From: Actinomycetota bacterium
Lineage (GTDB): Bacteria > Actinomycetota > Actinomycetes > S36-B12 > UBA5976
DNA: 7,372 bases
Direction: 5' to 3'
Assembly (NCBI GenBank): GCA_009704345.1
Contig: WLEH01000048.1
Span: 1 to 7,372, forward strand
The notes beneath the pieces are model-generated. The model worked only from the letters and a program-made list of their open reading frames with translations. It did not search any database and was not told the DNA's origin. Positions 6,728 to 7,372 of the stretch are shown piece after piece (the stretch's first letter is position 1; each line of letters starts with the position of its first letter). A program made the position numbers and the translations under genes.

Positions 6728-7258
6728 ATGACACCAACCAAGTCGGAACTTAGAGCCCAGGCTATGGAGCGTCGACAGGGTCGCAATGGTGCCGTGCCAA
6801 CACCTCAATTAATTGAGCTGCTGCGTCGAGAGTTCAGTCCCAACTCCCCAATTGGCTGTTACTTAAATCGTCCAGGAGAGTTAAGCACTGCCTCGCTTAT
6901 CTCCCAGTTGACTAACCAGTTTCAACTTTATGCCCCAGCTGTAATTGGCCAGAATCTTTCTTGGCGCAAACTCACTAACGAGTTTCAAGTGGGAAAATTT
7001 GGCATCGATGAACCTTTATCAAACATCACAATTCCAGTCACTGAATTGGCTGCCGTGATTATCCCAGCATTGGCCGTCGATCTGGCTGGCAATCGACTTG
7101 GGTTTGGTGGTGGTTACTTTGATCGCAATCTAGCTGGAGTCACCGCAGTTAAATTAGCTTTAGTTTATGACGAAGACATCCTTACTAAGATTCCAGATGA
7201 ATCACATGATGTGAAAGTAGATTTCATTGCAACACCAACTCAATTAATTAAAATATGA
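6728..7258 (+). CDS. fthC: 5-formyltetrahydrofolate cyclo-ligase (MTHF synthetase)
   Basis: This 176-residue cytosolic enzyme of the 5-FCL family uses ATP to convert 5-formyl-THF to 5,10-methenyl-THF, returning the storage form of folate to one-carbon metabolism. The diagnostic segment is complete: VIIPALAVDLAGNRLGFGGGYFDR (residues 110-133), where GFGGGYFDR is the phosphate-binding and catalytic loop. The N-terminal TKSELRAQAMERRQ matches the usual K-x2-LR-x-RR opening. The late SHDVKVDFIATP (159-170) matches the family's HD-x-VD-x-T ending. The protein is slightly short for the family (about 180-200) but looks whole. No Shine-Dalgarno is visible, so a very short or absent leader is possible. 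It is divergent from galU, as Rv0992c is from Rv0993 in M. tuberculosis. No terminator with a T tract is seen after the stop. Confidence 0.93.
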   Translation: MTPTKSELRAQAMERRQGRNGAVPTPQLIELLRREFSPNSPIGCYLNRPGELSTASLISQLTNQFQLYAPAVIGQNLSWRKLTNEFQVGKFGIDEPLSNITIPVTELAAVIIPALAVDLAGNRLGFGGGYFDRNLAGVTAVKLALVYDEDILTKIPDESHDVKVDFIATPTQLIKI

Positions 7259-7372
7259 AATTAGCCAATTCGAAACTAGTAATGCAACTAACTAAAGTCA
7301 AAATTCCATATCGAACTTTAAATAAGCGTGATAGTTGAGTTACCTCTAACGCGTAACTGCTAACAGTTGAAA
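7259..7372. other. Right-end intergenic stretch with short overlapping inverted repeats
   Basis: I see no convincing gene here. An 18-codon reading frame at 7282-7338 (plus) lacks any support. Near the edge, GTTAC/GTAAC (7339-7343 and 7353-7357) and AACTG/CAGTT (7355-7359 and 7364-7368) could form two small hairpins that share bases and so exclude each other. No T run follows within the window. This may be the end of the cyclo-ligase transcript or the start of a gene beyond the edge. Confidence 0.3.

Noticed and set aside
7282..7338. 18-codon plus-strand frame as a small protein gene
   Set aside because: No Shine-Dalgarno, no recognisable composition and too short to separate from chance.

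Overview
The window is a compact stretch of housekeeping genes from a bacterium that is very probably an actinobacterium. The order 5-formyl-THF cyclo-ligase / galU / rimJ / sepX-type membrane protein / rsmI / metG / tatD / rsmA matches, with gaps, the M. tuberculosis neighbourhood Rv0992c to Rv1010. The RsmA, RimJ and SepX-like proteins also have an actinobacterial look. By eye the DNA is only about 41-53% GC, intergenic gaps are tiny, and genes usually found in this neighbourhood are absent. Together this suggests a streamlined, low-GC planktonic lineage such as the freshwater acI group (Nanopelagicales). That placement is inference.

Layout. Eight genes read leftwards on the minus strand: galU (start 6667), rimJ, a SepX/GlpR-like membrane protein, a class I SAM methyltransferase, rsmI, metG, tatD and rsmA (cut by the left window edge). 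galU/rimJ and tatD/rsmA overlap as TAATG, and tatD's GTG start directly follows the metG stop. The only real gaps on this strand are 52 bp before the sepX-like gene, 11 bp before the methyltransferase, 62 bp before rsmI and 9 bp before metG. The series could therefore be one operon with internal promoters. A 5-formyltetrahydrofolate cyclo-ligase gene reads rightwards from a 60-bp divergent spacer, and the last 114 bp hold no recognisable gene.

Function. galU supplies UDP-glucose for the envelope and glycans. The SepX-like protein is probably a division or envelope membrane protein. rimJ, rsmI and rsmA modify proteins or rRNA of the translation apparatus. metG charges tRNA-Met, tatD is a metal-dependent DNase/hydrolase, and the cyclo-ligase feeds one-carbon folate metabolism.

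I see no phage, CRISPR array, insertion sequence, tRNA or obviously novel system. The points worth a second look are what differs from the usual actinobacterial layout. The sepX-like gene has no adjacent moeA/glp partner. There is no rpfB between tatD and rsmA, and no pmt next to rsmI. An AT-richer methyltransferase of unknown substrate sits in the middle of the cluster.
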